This document shows positions 1 to 11,779 of a stretch of DNA of 64,000 nt, piece after piece. Source of the DNA: Neospora caninum Liverpool (lineage: Eukaryota > Apicomplexa > Conoidasida > Eucoccidiorida > Sarcocystidae); assembly GCF_000208865.1 (NCBI RefSeq), contig NC_018395.1, positions 3,878,606 through 3,942,605 of the forward strand. Reading direction: 5' to 3'. Position numbers and translations under genes: made by a program. The notes under the pieces are model-generated. The model made no database searches. It was given only the letters and a program-made list of their open reading frames with translations, and was not told the DNA's origin. Positions within the stretch are counted from its first letter, which is position 1. The number at the start of each line of letters is the position of its first letter.

Positions 1-57
1 GTCTCTCGGAACAGAGTCTGAGCTGCCGTCTGGTCTCTTTTGATGGAATGCTATTAC

Positions 58-3000
58 CTGTAATTGTCGGTTTTCTTCGGGATCATTCCAGGACAGGAAG
101 TAATTGAAGGATTCTTCGGAAGTTGTTGTCGCCTGGGGAATGCATCACTCCATTAAGCCTCTTCATTTAACGGAAGATCGATTTCTGACCATGTGCTGTA
201 ACGTGGCGGGGTTCCTCTGTACATCGATTCCGAACCGTCAAGTGATAATGCTTAGACCGTTCCTGAGGGTGAAGCATTATTCCTACTCACTGCCAAGCTG
301 AACAAACTGCCCTCCGCATTTTTGTCGCTTTTTACAGGCAACCACAGTGTGCAGAGGACACGCTTTCTTCGTCAAGGACTGAACCATCCAACCTCGGAAG
401 ACGGAAATTATCCTCGAAAACTCATGGCAAAGCACATTGTTGCTCTTATAACTTAATTGTGCAAATCTCGACTTCCTCAGATTTCGTTTCGGGACCAAGA
501 TTACGAACAGTGTGAAGCGTACTTCAGAAAGGTCGGGAATTCTCTTTTGCCAGAGTTCTTAGGATAGCATTCGAGAATCTCGACTGTGTCATCTGAGTTA
601 AGTTTTCACAAAGGAATTCACAGCTCAATGAATTGTTTCGTTTGTTCTCTGTTGGTGTGTGTGTGCTGTAAAGACCGATTTATAGACGTTCCTGAATCTG
701 TCCGAGCCGTGTGACTGACAATGGGCACAGCGATGGCATCATGTCAGTCTTGCTTTACACCGAGGGACTGGAATGCGGCTAGGTTCCTTCACGTCCTATT
801 GCTTATGACCACAGCTGAAGTGCAGGACAGGAGCCCGACTTGGTCCCGGCCGTGTTAACCAGCGTACGGTTGTGCTGTGTCTTGTGCGCATCCACCGGCA
901 AGAGAGGCATTATACCAGCGGGCTACTCTTTTTGGTGTACCGGCCAGCAACAATTCCAGAGGTACACGGTACACACCAGCCCGTAACAGGTCGTTCTCGT
1001 GTCCAGATATGTCGGAGAGGAGCAAAGAAGCAACGAATGAATCCTCCTCCGAAATGTGTTCTTCGGAAGCCGCATTCACACGATCGTTTTACAATGCTAT
1101 GCAGCTAGCCCCGGTTCCGCATGACAGCTACGTAGACATAGATTCCTGTGGTTGGAAACCACAGGTGCACAGCTAATATTTAATCTGCGAACGCTCACAG
1201 AGCCGTTCAAGTGTGGTTGTGATTGTGCAGATGGTACAAATAGCGATACGTCCCTCGGAGCCGAAACGATGGAATTCCTTTTTCCTGGCTAGAACCTGAA
1301 CCACTTGGCTGGGTCTCAACTGCTGGACATTTTCTCTGCGGTCACACGGTGGCATTACCTGCAAGGAAGTAATGAATAACGTAGTAGCTGCGCATCCCGT
1401 AGTTCGTTTTATCGTCCCAGTAACAGAAGAAGCGCAACACCTTCCTGCGAGAATGCAGCACCATTACGTTGCATGACATCCCAATCAGGTGTATCATTCG
1501 GTCGACCTCAATATGGGCGTCACTTTAGGAGCACGGACTCCGCTCGGTATTCGTCTGACGGAGTACGTGGCCCACCGCCACTACGCGAATTTTTTCTGCG
1601 TTCGCGGATGCTGAGCTAATCTGTGCGTACGCAAACCTGTCGAACACGTCTGCCTACCTGTCGTTGTCCAAATGCTGTTTGAGGCCCACGTTCTTTCTGC
1701 TGCCACCAAGCATGATTTCCGTATACTCACGGGACTCCTTCACGTCTTTTGGCACCAAGCGGCGCCGAAGAAGGAAGTGGGCTCGGCGGACAACCTGCAG
1801 TGGGGTCCCAACCGTAGCCAGCAGGTTGAAGACTTTCTTTCACAGTATGTGGTGATCTTCCACGGAGCTAACCCACCGATTTTGAACTCAGTCCAACCCC
1901 CGGAAGCTCCATCGCGTTCATTACCTCATTCTCGAAGAAGTTGTCGCTGAGAGGCTCCGACGCTTGTCCTACATCGAGATCTGTGTGGCAGACACAGACA
2001 CGAAAATACAGCATTTGCACGAGAACTCGATACTGCAGGAGTAATGGGATCTGCTTTCCATGAGCAGCCCTGAATGAAGGAACAGCGTTGTTGAGCGTGG
2101 CAAATCTTTGTTGCCATTTCTCGCGGTGATGAGCAACGCGATTTGCCTGCTTACTGCACTGTTCATAAAACCACTTGGTGAAGGGGTCGCAGTCGATGAT
2201 ACGAAAGACACGTGTGTAGATGATAACGTCGGTGCTCAGCTGCATAATACAACAAACCGCAAAGTTGAGAGACAGCAATTTAAAAAACGAATGATCCAGC
2301 ACGTGTCTCTGTGAGGACGGCGCGTCACGGCCGCTATCGCTCGGCCGCATTGTCCATCCTACGGGGCTTTCTGTACTGTTTGTTGCTGCATTAGAGAAAG
2401 CTCCCTCGAGGAAAGGATCTAGCGCGAACCCAAGAAATGTCTCTGAAAAATATAATTAAAAACAATACGGGCCCGAAATCTTCCCTTCCAGTGAACGCAA
2501 CCATGTAACAATCCCGGCGCCGGAACAATTAGTAGTCTAGGCCCTAGAATGGGAAACCTTCGAATTCTTTGTCCTTATATATCTCGGGGAAGTTGGCCGT
2601 CCTACGCACCTTTTTATTTGCTGGACATCGGGAATGGCGTGAACTACACGCGTCAGTGGTTTCATTAAGGTGCCGAACTCTCCAACTCCACATAGCTTCT
2701 TTACCCACATTCGTTTGGAGCATGGGATAAGCAAGCTGCTTAGTGACTGTGTTTTGCTCTCTAGGAAGAGCCACAGAACACCAACGTACTGACGTCATTC
2801 ACTAACACGCCGCCTTCTCTACATATACGCTATTGCCAGGATGGCAGCGAACGCGGAGTTCCACAAGACAGAGTGCCCAGCAGCATTCCCGTCGAAGTCG
2901 TAGAAAATTGTAAATGGAACGAACCGAAGCGAAAAGTAATTGTCGGACTGGATATCGCAACAGGTTCCTCGGTCTCCCTCAGAATGCCTTCTGCCTGTCA

Positions 3001-4630
3001 TGTGTATCCAGACGACAACAATGTCCTCCTCACTTTGAGGTCTTCCATAGTGAAGAATCCAGAGCCGTCAGGGCGGGGGAATCTATGCCGTTTGAGGAAG
3101 GCTCCTTGCAGTAGGCCACTGTTTTCAATCCGAGGCTCCATTATCTGCATTGTGCCGTCTTCAAGGTAAAAAAGGAGAAGACAGTAACGCACGCGATAGT
3201 TCTCAGTCGGATTGTCATGGACCGGCTCTTGGAAGTAGGCGTAGAATCGCAGTGTCTGCCGATCATGTTTGAGCCAAGCCGGTTGATGCTCCGGCCTACA
3301 AAAGAAGGAACGACAGTGTGTGACACGAGGTGCGAGACCAGAAACTGTGTTGCGATTTCGATTTGTCGTATGGAGAAGTTCCGGTGGTGGACTGTGACCA
3401 AGCTGAGTCTGAGGCTCAGCTTATCCGTCGCCCCCCAATTGAAGTCCGAACTCCTACACGAACACTTTCACCCGAGCGCTTTATGTGACTTGGAACCATG
3501 TTCGCTGAGATTAGAGGGAGTACTGAGAGGAGTTATTTGAAGCAAACACTGAGAATGCGAGGATCGTATGAGCGGATGGTTGCTTTGCAGTACACTGTTT
3601 ACGCGGCTCTGATGACGGCGTTTCAGAATTTGGCAGCTGTGTGGAACGAAGCGAACGCAGGGCTGGTGAAAGTATTGCTGTGCTTGATTTTTTTCGCGAC
3701 GTCCAAACTTGCAGTTGGAGTAAGAAACGCTTTCGTTGCTACCTGAATGTCAGCCGCCGCTCCTCCTTTGCCTCTCTCCACATTTCGTGTGTAATGCGTA
3801 GTGCATCCTTCTTAGGCTCTCCCAGGCGCCACGCAGGGAAAGCGTTCATGTGCAGCAGCAGCTTCAGAAGCAAACCAAGAAACCAGAAGGGATTGCATTT
3901 TGTGAAGAAAATCTATTGCTATGTGAAGTTATAGGCTAGCAACAAGAGCCGGACCTCAGTGGTATCTGGAACGTGCAGTGTAGCAACGTTCCGCGCTGCG
4001 TTTGGACCGCTTCCCGCAAGACCATTTCTGTAGGTGTTGAGACAAATAATATATTTTGAAACCATACCGAAGAGAAGGAACTTGTCGAAAGACCACCTCG
4101 TTCGTTAAGCACACACAAACGGATATCTGTCGCCCGAGAGCAAACTTGATAAACCGGACATCACAGCCCTCACCGAAAGGGTGCGGTACCTTGCGATAAA
4201 GCGGGTCCACAGAATCGCTCCCGTTATCTGCCTGCCTGGCCTTTCCACGTGGTAATTCGAAGATTGCTACTCGCCCCCCCTGAATGCAAACTTGTAGAGT
4301 CCGTTCGTGAACACTGGGTCGAAAGTGCGAAAATATCAAAGATAGAATGCGCTATGGACAGACAAACGACCGCTTTCGATACAAAGCTGTGTCAGGTTGA
4401 CACCAAGTATACGGTCCCGGCTTTCGTGAGGGTTGACTCACGTGCTTATCGATTTCAATGCCCTCAGGCCGTTTAAGGTCCACGCGTCCTGATAGGCAGT
4501 AGTTCAGTGTTTGCTTCAGCGAGAAATCATCTCTACGATAATGCTCGGCTGTTTGCCGCATACTCTTCAACGTGGACGGCGGGCTCATAGCCATGATCGC
4601 CTGGGCGTCTAGGATGTCCTGGTTCTTCAT
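58..4630 (-). CDS. EFHC1/Rib72-like DM10-domain axonemal protein, partial at left edge
   Basis: The DM10 (DUF1126) domains match the EFHC1/EFHC2/Rib72 family, whose members lie inside the doublet microtubules of motile axonemes. Inferred coding exons on the minus strand, in order of transcription: 4630-4442, 3402-3034, 2239-2155, 1980-1925, 1794-1658, 1444-1359, 592-523, 132-58. All join in phase with GT-AG introns. The first DM10 domain reads TLRFYAYFQEPV, then YYLEDGTMQIMEPRIENSG, then FRIIDCDPFTKWF. The second reads KVLRFFCYWDDKTNYG, then LADDTVEILE, then FLKRQQLPK. The N-terminal exon has the family's short pre-domain segment (KQTLNYC). The last visible exon ends at a GT donor, so the rest of domain 2 and any third DM10 or EF-hand lie outside the window. 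The start at 4630 is the ATG with A at -3; an earlier start is possible. The 3402 acceptor is less certain than the DM10 junctions. The family call is firm and the exact exon set moderately so. Confidence 0.8.
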
Positions 4631-6826
4631 CTTGCTTTTCCTCGGCAAACCTAGCACCCTATGGTAAGAAATATCGAGAAAGCTCTCGCACAAACGAAAG
4701 TCCGTCAGCAATATTTCCTGTAAACGAAGCACAGAACGTCGCTTTTACACGCCTAAAACCCCGCACGGCAGAGCCCGTCAAAACGGCGTTGAGGGAAGCC
4801 CCAACGAAATGGTAAGGGCTGCATGCACAGATTAAAAAACTTTAGCGAAAGAGCCCCACTCCACCATCGCGATCTTCTCTGTTTGGAGTTCCCTTGCCGC
4901 GTTCACCGGACGCGCGACAACAACATCGAATGGATTCCCAACACGTTCACCCCTGTATTCGGCCCACAACGCATGTGATGAAGCGCACCATCCTTTGCTA
5001 CTTTCTGACGCAGAACTGATTATCCGAGTGAACCCGGCTTCCTCCCTTGTATCTGTGCTGGAGGAGGGGAGAGGGGCAGCAGTCTGAAAATCAACTGGGG
5101 AACTCTCCTGTCCCCGTTGCAAAAAGTTTCTGCCGTAGAGGTGCTCTCCTGGGATGCGCAGGACTTGACACAGCCTCCACAAGAAAATGATTGGGACCGC
5201 CACAGAGGTACACGGAAGAAAGGACAGCAAGAGAGAAGGTGACAAAGGTGGAGAAGCCGACACACACCGGACTTGATTGACGATGGAAAATGCTTTGGAC
5301 TGTGCTGAAGATTAACACCCCGGTTTCTGTCCGCCTTACTCATGTCACAATGTTGGATGGGCCCCTAGCTGTGAGACGACGCTGAACGGTTTTGGATTCC
5401 TAGCGGTAACGATTATAAAATGCCTCTCTATGCCGGTGGGAACCGGGTCTTCGCGTGGACAGGTCCACAAGTTCAACCCCACTACCCAAAAAAACGAGTT
5501 TGCAAAAGTGTCGAACTGACCCCCAAAAATGTCACCAACGCGTTACACTTCACTCATGTGGCCACTCACGACTCTATTCCACACTTGAACCAGACAGGTT
5601 TAGGTCTACGATTCTTAGTGTTGACTGACAGTCCCGGCGAAACGTTCGTATTGGCGATGCGTGTAAACTCTTTCAGGAACCGACTCTTGAATTCGGCTTA
5701 GACGTTTTTCCTCTTCGCAAGCAGGCATGTTGCCTTGCGGCTCTGTTTAGTATTTCCTATGATACATTTGTCCCCTGGGATACAGAGAGAGCGTGAGACC
5801 GGGGGAGAGGTGGAAATCTAACGAGCGGGTTTGTCGAAGCGAGATGCAGGCAGCGACAGACTAAATGTGTGAAAAAACTAGGAGGGTCAACGCAGACGCT
5901 TTTATGTTCGGGTCACTCGATGAGCGACACTGGAAGATGCTTATTCAATGCAAATACGCCAATTAGTGACCGCCGAACACCAAAGAGATGCACACCTCTC
6001 TATGAAGAGCAACGGGAAACCCTCTTCGCTTCCACTTCAGCGCTGATGTGGATTCGGACTCCCAACGTTTGCCAGAAAAGATTCCATACCCACACGCATA
6101 TGTGCCTATATATAACTATATCTGTACATATATTATCCGTAGAACTCCAGAAACTGCATGCGCTGGTACCGATTAATTCCTTTCACAATGAAAATCAGAA
6201 CACACGCGCGTGACAAGCGACCACAATGCCGGCCACGCGAAGCTGAGACACCTCATTTCAGGTCCACGGGACTGGACGAGAAGGCCTCAGCTTCTGGTCT
6301 TCACTTGCCTCCCCAAAAGGAGCTTGCAAATCGAAGGACGTCTTTGAACGTACTCCCCGGTTTAGTCGAGTACTCCACACAGGATTTTCGGCTCCACACG
6401 TGGGGCGTCTAAGCCTGCACACAATCCTTGCCTTCTTTCTCTCTCAAGATGACCACGATCCCTTTCGAAAGATTCCCTGTCTTGGACATCTCTACCATAC
6501 ATATATGTATTACACTGTTGAGAACACCATTCACATAATGCACGTAAAGATAGGTCAAGATCCGCTCCGCAGAGTGAGTGAAGGAAAGCGAGAAATGAGA
6601 GAGGGGGGAGACCGAGGGAAACCAGCTAAGCAAAGAGAGATCAGTAGCAAAAACCGAATGAACGCAGTTACATCGTCTCCGAGGGAGACAACACACGCAA
6701 GGAGACTTAACGTGGTTTCGAGACATAGAGAGGATTGAGCTGCCACACGAAACGCGCGGGGAGAGAAGCTGGAGAGAGCGAGATGATAGCCAAGAGAGTC
6801 GAACGAGAGACGAGGGAAAAACGCGT
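4631..6826. other. Intergenic gap between RAE1 3' end and the EFHC1-like gene
   Basis: Both neighbours run on the minus strand, so this 2.2 kb should hold the RAE1 3' UTR and the promoter and leader of the EFHC1-like gene. A 143-codon minus-strand open frame at 4832-5263 has no recognisable domain and no clear link to either gene. A short run of ATATATA and TATCTG words lies near 6105-6140. I see no RNA gene or repeat family here. Confidence 0.5.
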
Positions 6827-9800
6827 TTATCGGCGCGTCGTCGTCTTCGGCCGTGGGCGAATGTCTTCGTCCTTCACCTGCGATGAGGACAGAGAAACAC
6901 ACAGAGCAACCCATGGTGCACCTTTCTTTGGGTCAACGCCCTTAATACTTGTTCCACACGTACATTCACATTTCCTCGAAATCACACCACACAAATAAGT
7001 CACATACGCGTTTCTCCAGTGACACGTATGCAGCTCTGCGACGTTTCTAGAACAGCAAAGACGTATATATATCTAGCCATCTGCAAGCTCATGCCCCTAC
7101 ATCCGTTATTTGTATATAGAGAGACAGAGAGCGTCTCCAGAAGCCCACTCAACAGGGACGGAACGCCTTCCACAAGGCAATCTGCCTTGTCGCAGCGAGA
7201 TGGATTCACAAACGGAAAAACCGAAATGCCCGGGGCGGCCGCGAGAACTGGAGGCAGGGCGACTCACCATGTGGACGTACACCTGGTGGCCTTTGTTGAG
7301 CTCCTGTTGATCCGGTCCCTGTTCATGAGGGAAAAGAAACGGACCCAGAAGACTCGTGAGCGCAAAAGAACGAAACACCTTCTCTGGCCGAACGTCAAAT
7401 GAACGCGCAGAGCGACCGCGACCTTTGCACCACGCGGGAGAATGGACAAGACATCGCAGTCGCAAAGGGAGCTCGGCTAGACGTGTCACGGCCGCAGAGG
7501 GACATCCTGGAGACAAGAACGGAAGATCCGAGTTGAGGGCGAGAAGGCGAGAAGGAACCCGAAATGAAACCGCGACCCCAGCAGGAGCGAACACTCATCT
7601 AGACGCCGGAAAACGACAAAGGCCACACCATGTGTATCCCAAGAGGTAGAAATGCACGCAAGGCTTCCAAGGTAAATCACACGCAGGAATGCGAGGCTGG
7701 CGAAGGCCGCGTTTCCACGAGGTCCTTTTCAAACGCGCCCCGAAGCGCAGCAGGAAGGAGGAAGGGCGGAACCTAGCGCCATGTCGACCCCACATACGAC
7801 GGGGAACTGCGAAGGCCGAGGCAAACGCGACACAAGAGGCGAAAGGGGACATTGATTACCTTAGACCAGTCGTAGGAGACCGCATAGGCGAGGAGATTGT
7901 TGCCTGTTGGGTTGAACTTGACATCCGTGACGCTGTTGCCCATGTTGTCGAATGCTCGCAGCCTGGACACACACAGCAATACAAAGCAATACGACTTGGT
8001 CAACAAAGTGGATGCCTTAGAAATACATATATATATATATATATATATACATACTGATACAGAGAAGAGAGGAGTGGGCCGGCTGCTTGGCTGCACGCAA
8101 AGAATGAGAAAGCAGACGAACCGCCGGGACGACTGAGAAGAAAAACGACGAGAGAAGGGAGAAACGGGACAGGGTGACAGCGACAGGACGAAGGCTGCGG
8201 TGAGGTCGCGAGAACAGATCGACGTGGGGAACTGGTCACATTCTGGTGCCGAGAAATGGGAAATCGAGAGACAGAGGACGGCGTCGAGTCTCACTTTTGT
8301 CGGTTCACTTTGTCCCAGCAGACAATCGATCCGTCAGCACCCTGAGCACAGAGAGATCCACAAAAACACGAAAAAAGCTCTTGAGCAAAGAAGCGGGAGG
8401 AGGCGAGAACACGAGACAGCACGAACACGCGGTCAGCTCGACCTGTCTGGGGGGACAAAAGGGCAAAACGGAAAGTTCGGGGAAAATCGAAGCCCCAGAT
8501 CGTGAGCGCGAGCGAGCGAAGGAGGTAAAGAGAGATCAAGCAGAGAGCGAATCCCCGACAGGCCGGACGCTCTCCCTTGCGCTGGGTTTGTCCACCGTCT
8601 TTCCGGGAGGGCTGCGCTTCGAAGCTCCCGCGATTGGGCTCTTGTTCTCACTGCACGGCCACTAACGCGTCTGGAGCCTTTGTCTCCTCTTTGCTTCACA
8701 ACTCTTCGCTAGGGCTTCAAACGCCTACCCCAGTGGCGAAGGTTCCGTGCTTCGGATGAAAGTCGATCGTGTTCACTGCGTAGATCTGGACGCCCTGACG
8801 CGTTTCTTGTCTGTGGCACTTGAAACTGAAGTTCATGTTTCTGAAAAAACAAACAGGGCTCCACCTCCTTTATCCGACCGAGACTGCCGAAGCGCCGGGT
8901 CGTCGTGTCTCCTGCTCCGTTCGGTCTTTTCTCCGGTTTCCCTCCGCGTGGTGTGAATCTTCAACTTCAGTTTAAGCAGAGCCAAAGTTTATCGAGACTA
9001 AAGACAGCACACTCCACAAAGGTCTGTTCCACAGGCACCTCTTTGCGCCCCTGTCGCTTCCTCCCGCGAATTGCCTTTCGCTCTTCTTTTGGTGCCCAGC
9101 GTTTCCTGTTGATCTTGGCTTATGCCCGCCCCTCGATATACTTGTGGCCCTGCGCACCGATGTTCCTGCTTGAAATGGCAGATGCCGACGCGTCCCTCGA
9201 CGCTTCCGACGGCGACTCCCGGGAGCTCGTGCTCTTTGTCAGGGAAAAGACCGATCGAACGCGACTGCAGCTTCTGGAGGGGCGGAACGATCTTCGTAGG
9301 CTGCTGCGGGGCATTCCCCGTGAAGAGCGTGTTCAGATTCGACACGTTCACGTTCCGGAAGTTGTCGCAGGTGACGAGGAACGGGCTGTGTACTCCCATG
9401 CGGAAAATCTGGGAAACAGGGCGAACGCGGGACACGCCCAGTTGCGAATTCATAAAAATATGAGAGAGGGAAACGAGAGGAGGGGCGGAGGGAAGGCAGC
9501 AAAAAAAAGGGCGTTCCACGGGAGCGCAGTGTCGAGAAAACGAAAGCAAGAAAAACGCCCGAAAAAAAGGGGTGAAACAAATAGACAAACGTGGGTCAGT
9601 CGCGCGCGTGATGGGGCGTACAGACACCTGCGCCCTTTGGGGGAGGTGGTGTGCGGCGGGAACATAGAAAAGAAAACGTCTTTCTCTGGGTGGAAAACCA
9701 TGATCTATCGTGCGCCTCCGTTCGTCTAGGCTCGCCTTGGGCGGGGTCGCCAGCCCTGCACTGTGCGTCTTCTCTGTCTCTGCTCCGTTTGGTTTTCGGA

Positions 9801-10568
9801 AAACTCGCCTCACCTTGCCGCCGACGCTCTGTTGCCAGACGGGCTGTTGCTGCTTGCCGTCCCACATGCGCACGTATCCGTCCCAGCTCGCTGAAAGAAA
9901 AAAAACGGAAACCGGCGAGGCGCGCACGCCGCGGCCGCGGGTGGAGATGCACGCCGAGAAGCAGACAAGACACCGGTGCGCAGGTGGAGAACAGAGAGCG
10001 TGTGAAACAGAGACGGGGGAGGCCGGGACCCAGGAGATCCAGAAGCAGGAGCGAAGACCCGAAGGAAGGACACGCGATGCTACACGTCGAGAGAGAGAAA
10101 ATGACACAGGTGGAAACAGAGGCAAGCGGAGAGAAAGAGCGAGACGGGCCGCACTTGAAAAACGAGGGCGAGAGGAGAGCAGAAGAGAGCACGGGTGGCG
10201 AAAACAGAAGGCTGTCAGAGGCGAAGACACCCAGAGGAGAAAAGAAAGAGAGAACGCGCTGAGAAGAGGACAACACCGACGCGGAGAGGAAGGGAACGAG
10301 CCGAACATAATGGGGAAAGGCAGAAGAGAAAAGGAAACACGGGAGAAAAGGGTTCAGGCATTGTGGTTTCCCAGGAGTCCTTACCCGTAACAACGACATT
10401 GTGAATTGGATTCCACGCGACGCTGCACACCGGTTGATCATGCTGCGGAAGAGAAGAGTGACAAGCACGCGAATGAAGAGACGAGGAAAAAGAACGCGCT
10501 CATGAGCCGCACCATGACACAAAATTGAACTAGAAAGATATAAATTAATACCTGCTTGTCTGCCTATT

Positions 10569-10605
<37 letters not shown>

Positions 10606-11779
10606 ATGATGTGTGTATGTATATATTTACTAAGAAGAGGATGAACATCCAGGAGCGCTCTGCACAGAACGCGCTGATGTGGAAGTTTGAGGAAGTGAAC
10701 GGAAAGAAGGGGCGAGAGGGATGGAGGCGGCAAAGAATTCTAGACGGAAGGGGAGAGAATGGAGAGGCGGGGTGCGAAACGCCCGCAGAAACCAGCCCCC
10801 ATGAAAAACGCGTATGAGTCCGAAGCAGCGAAGACAAAGAGGAGAAAACGTGACCGCGTCTTCACACCTGCGCAACGACTTGTGGATTTGACGAGCTCGC
10901 GTTCAAATCGTAGAGCTTGACAGTCTTGTCGCAGCACCCCACAAAGAGGTGGTTTGGACTCTACAGAAAGCAACGCAAGAAGGGCGAGACTGTAGGAGAT
11001 CGCGTTAGTTCTTGGCAAAACGACTTCCGAATCCCCAGAGAACGACGCGTGTATAAGACCAAACAGAGCGACTGGACAATGTGTAGACAAAGACCACGGG
11101 AAGGACACCCGAGAAAGGAGAGTTTGCGAGAAAAGAAGCAGAACCGCGCCGGAGGCGAACGCACGCGCGACACAACCTCAGACGAGAAACGAACCAAAGA
11201 GAACCGGGGCGAAAGAGAGAGGGGCTGACATGGAATGACGCAGAAAACACGCTTCCTCACGACTGCTGGTGAGAGACAACGTACGGGGCCGAAGGTGGAG
11301 CAGAGGAGAGGCGCCGGGGCTTCCATGCAAACTTTTGCGGCCGCCTGGATTTGGTTTCCGAAGCCTGCGGAGATTTGCCACAGGCGAACGGTCTTGTCCC
11401 AGCTCGTACAGCTCAAGAGACTCCCCTCACTCGACTGCAGACACGACAAATGCGGAGTACGCAAAAACAGAAATGAGACTGCTGAGGCTGAGGCCGCGCA
11501 TGAGAGGCATCGGCGAGGCAGAGAGGCGGGCGGTTGGGCGTGCCCGGGAAGAAAGCTCAGGCTGAGAAAAGAAAGTCGCGAGAAAGGGAAAAGGACGCGG
11601 CGGACTTGATGCCTCGCGGTGTATGGACGGCTGTCGAGGCTTACCCAACCGAGCTGTGAAATGGTGTCGCGAGGGCCGTTGGGCAGATTTGTCGCACTTG
11701 CTTTGTTGTAGTAACTCATCTGAGTGCTCACTGCGCCGCCAGTGGGCGTCGTGGCAGTCCGCGTGCCGTAGAACGACAT
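6827..11779 (-). CDS. RAE1: RAE1/Gle2 WD40 mRNA export factor
   Basis: RAE1 is a WD40 propeller that binds the GLEBS motif of Nup98 at the nuclear pore and helps export mRNA. Eleven coding exons were assembled: 11779-11645, 11434-11285, 10960-10868, 10442-10385, 9890-9814, 9408-9158, 8840-8729, 8341-8295, 7962-7860, 7291-7268, 6877-6827. All phases agree and give 366 residues, close to the roughly 368 of animal RAE1. Propeller repeats are visible as [53 protein letters not shown] and [13 protein letters not shown]. The family signature NFSFKCHR is followed by [19 protein letters not shown], and the end shows [14 protein letters not shown]. The start is the ATG of MSFYGTRT. The donor after residues QEH is GTGCGC, weaker than usual but required by phase. 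Two introns carry (TA)n tracts. The neighbour on the other strand, SDE2, starts 2.4 kb away, head-to-head. Confidence 0.95.
8028..8051. repeat. (TA)n microsatellite in a RAE1 intron
   Basis: About eleven TA dinucleotides, lying inside the intron between the [11 protein letters not shown] exon and the YDWSK exon of RAE1. Confidence 0.9.
10571..10603. repeat. (TA)n microsatellite in a RAE1 intron
   Basis: About fifteen TA dinucleotides in the RAE1 intron between exons 3 and 4, followed by a GTGTATG-like imperfect extension to about 10625. Confidence 0.9.

Noticed and set aside
9596..10837. 413-codon minus frame, and the overlapping 436-codon frame at 8998-10308
   Set aside because: These are read-throughs of RAE1 exons and their C/T-rich introns, not separate genes.
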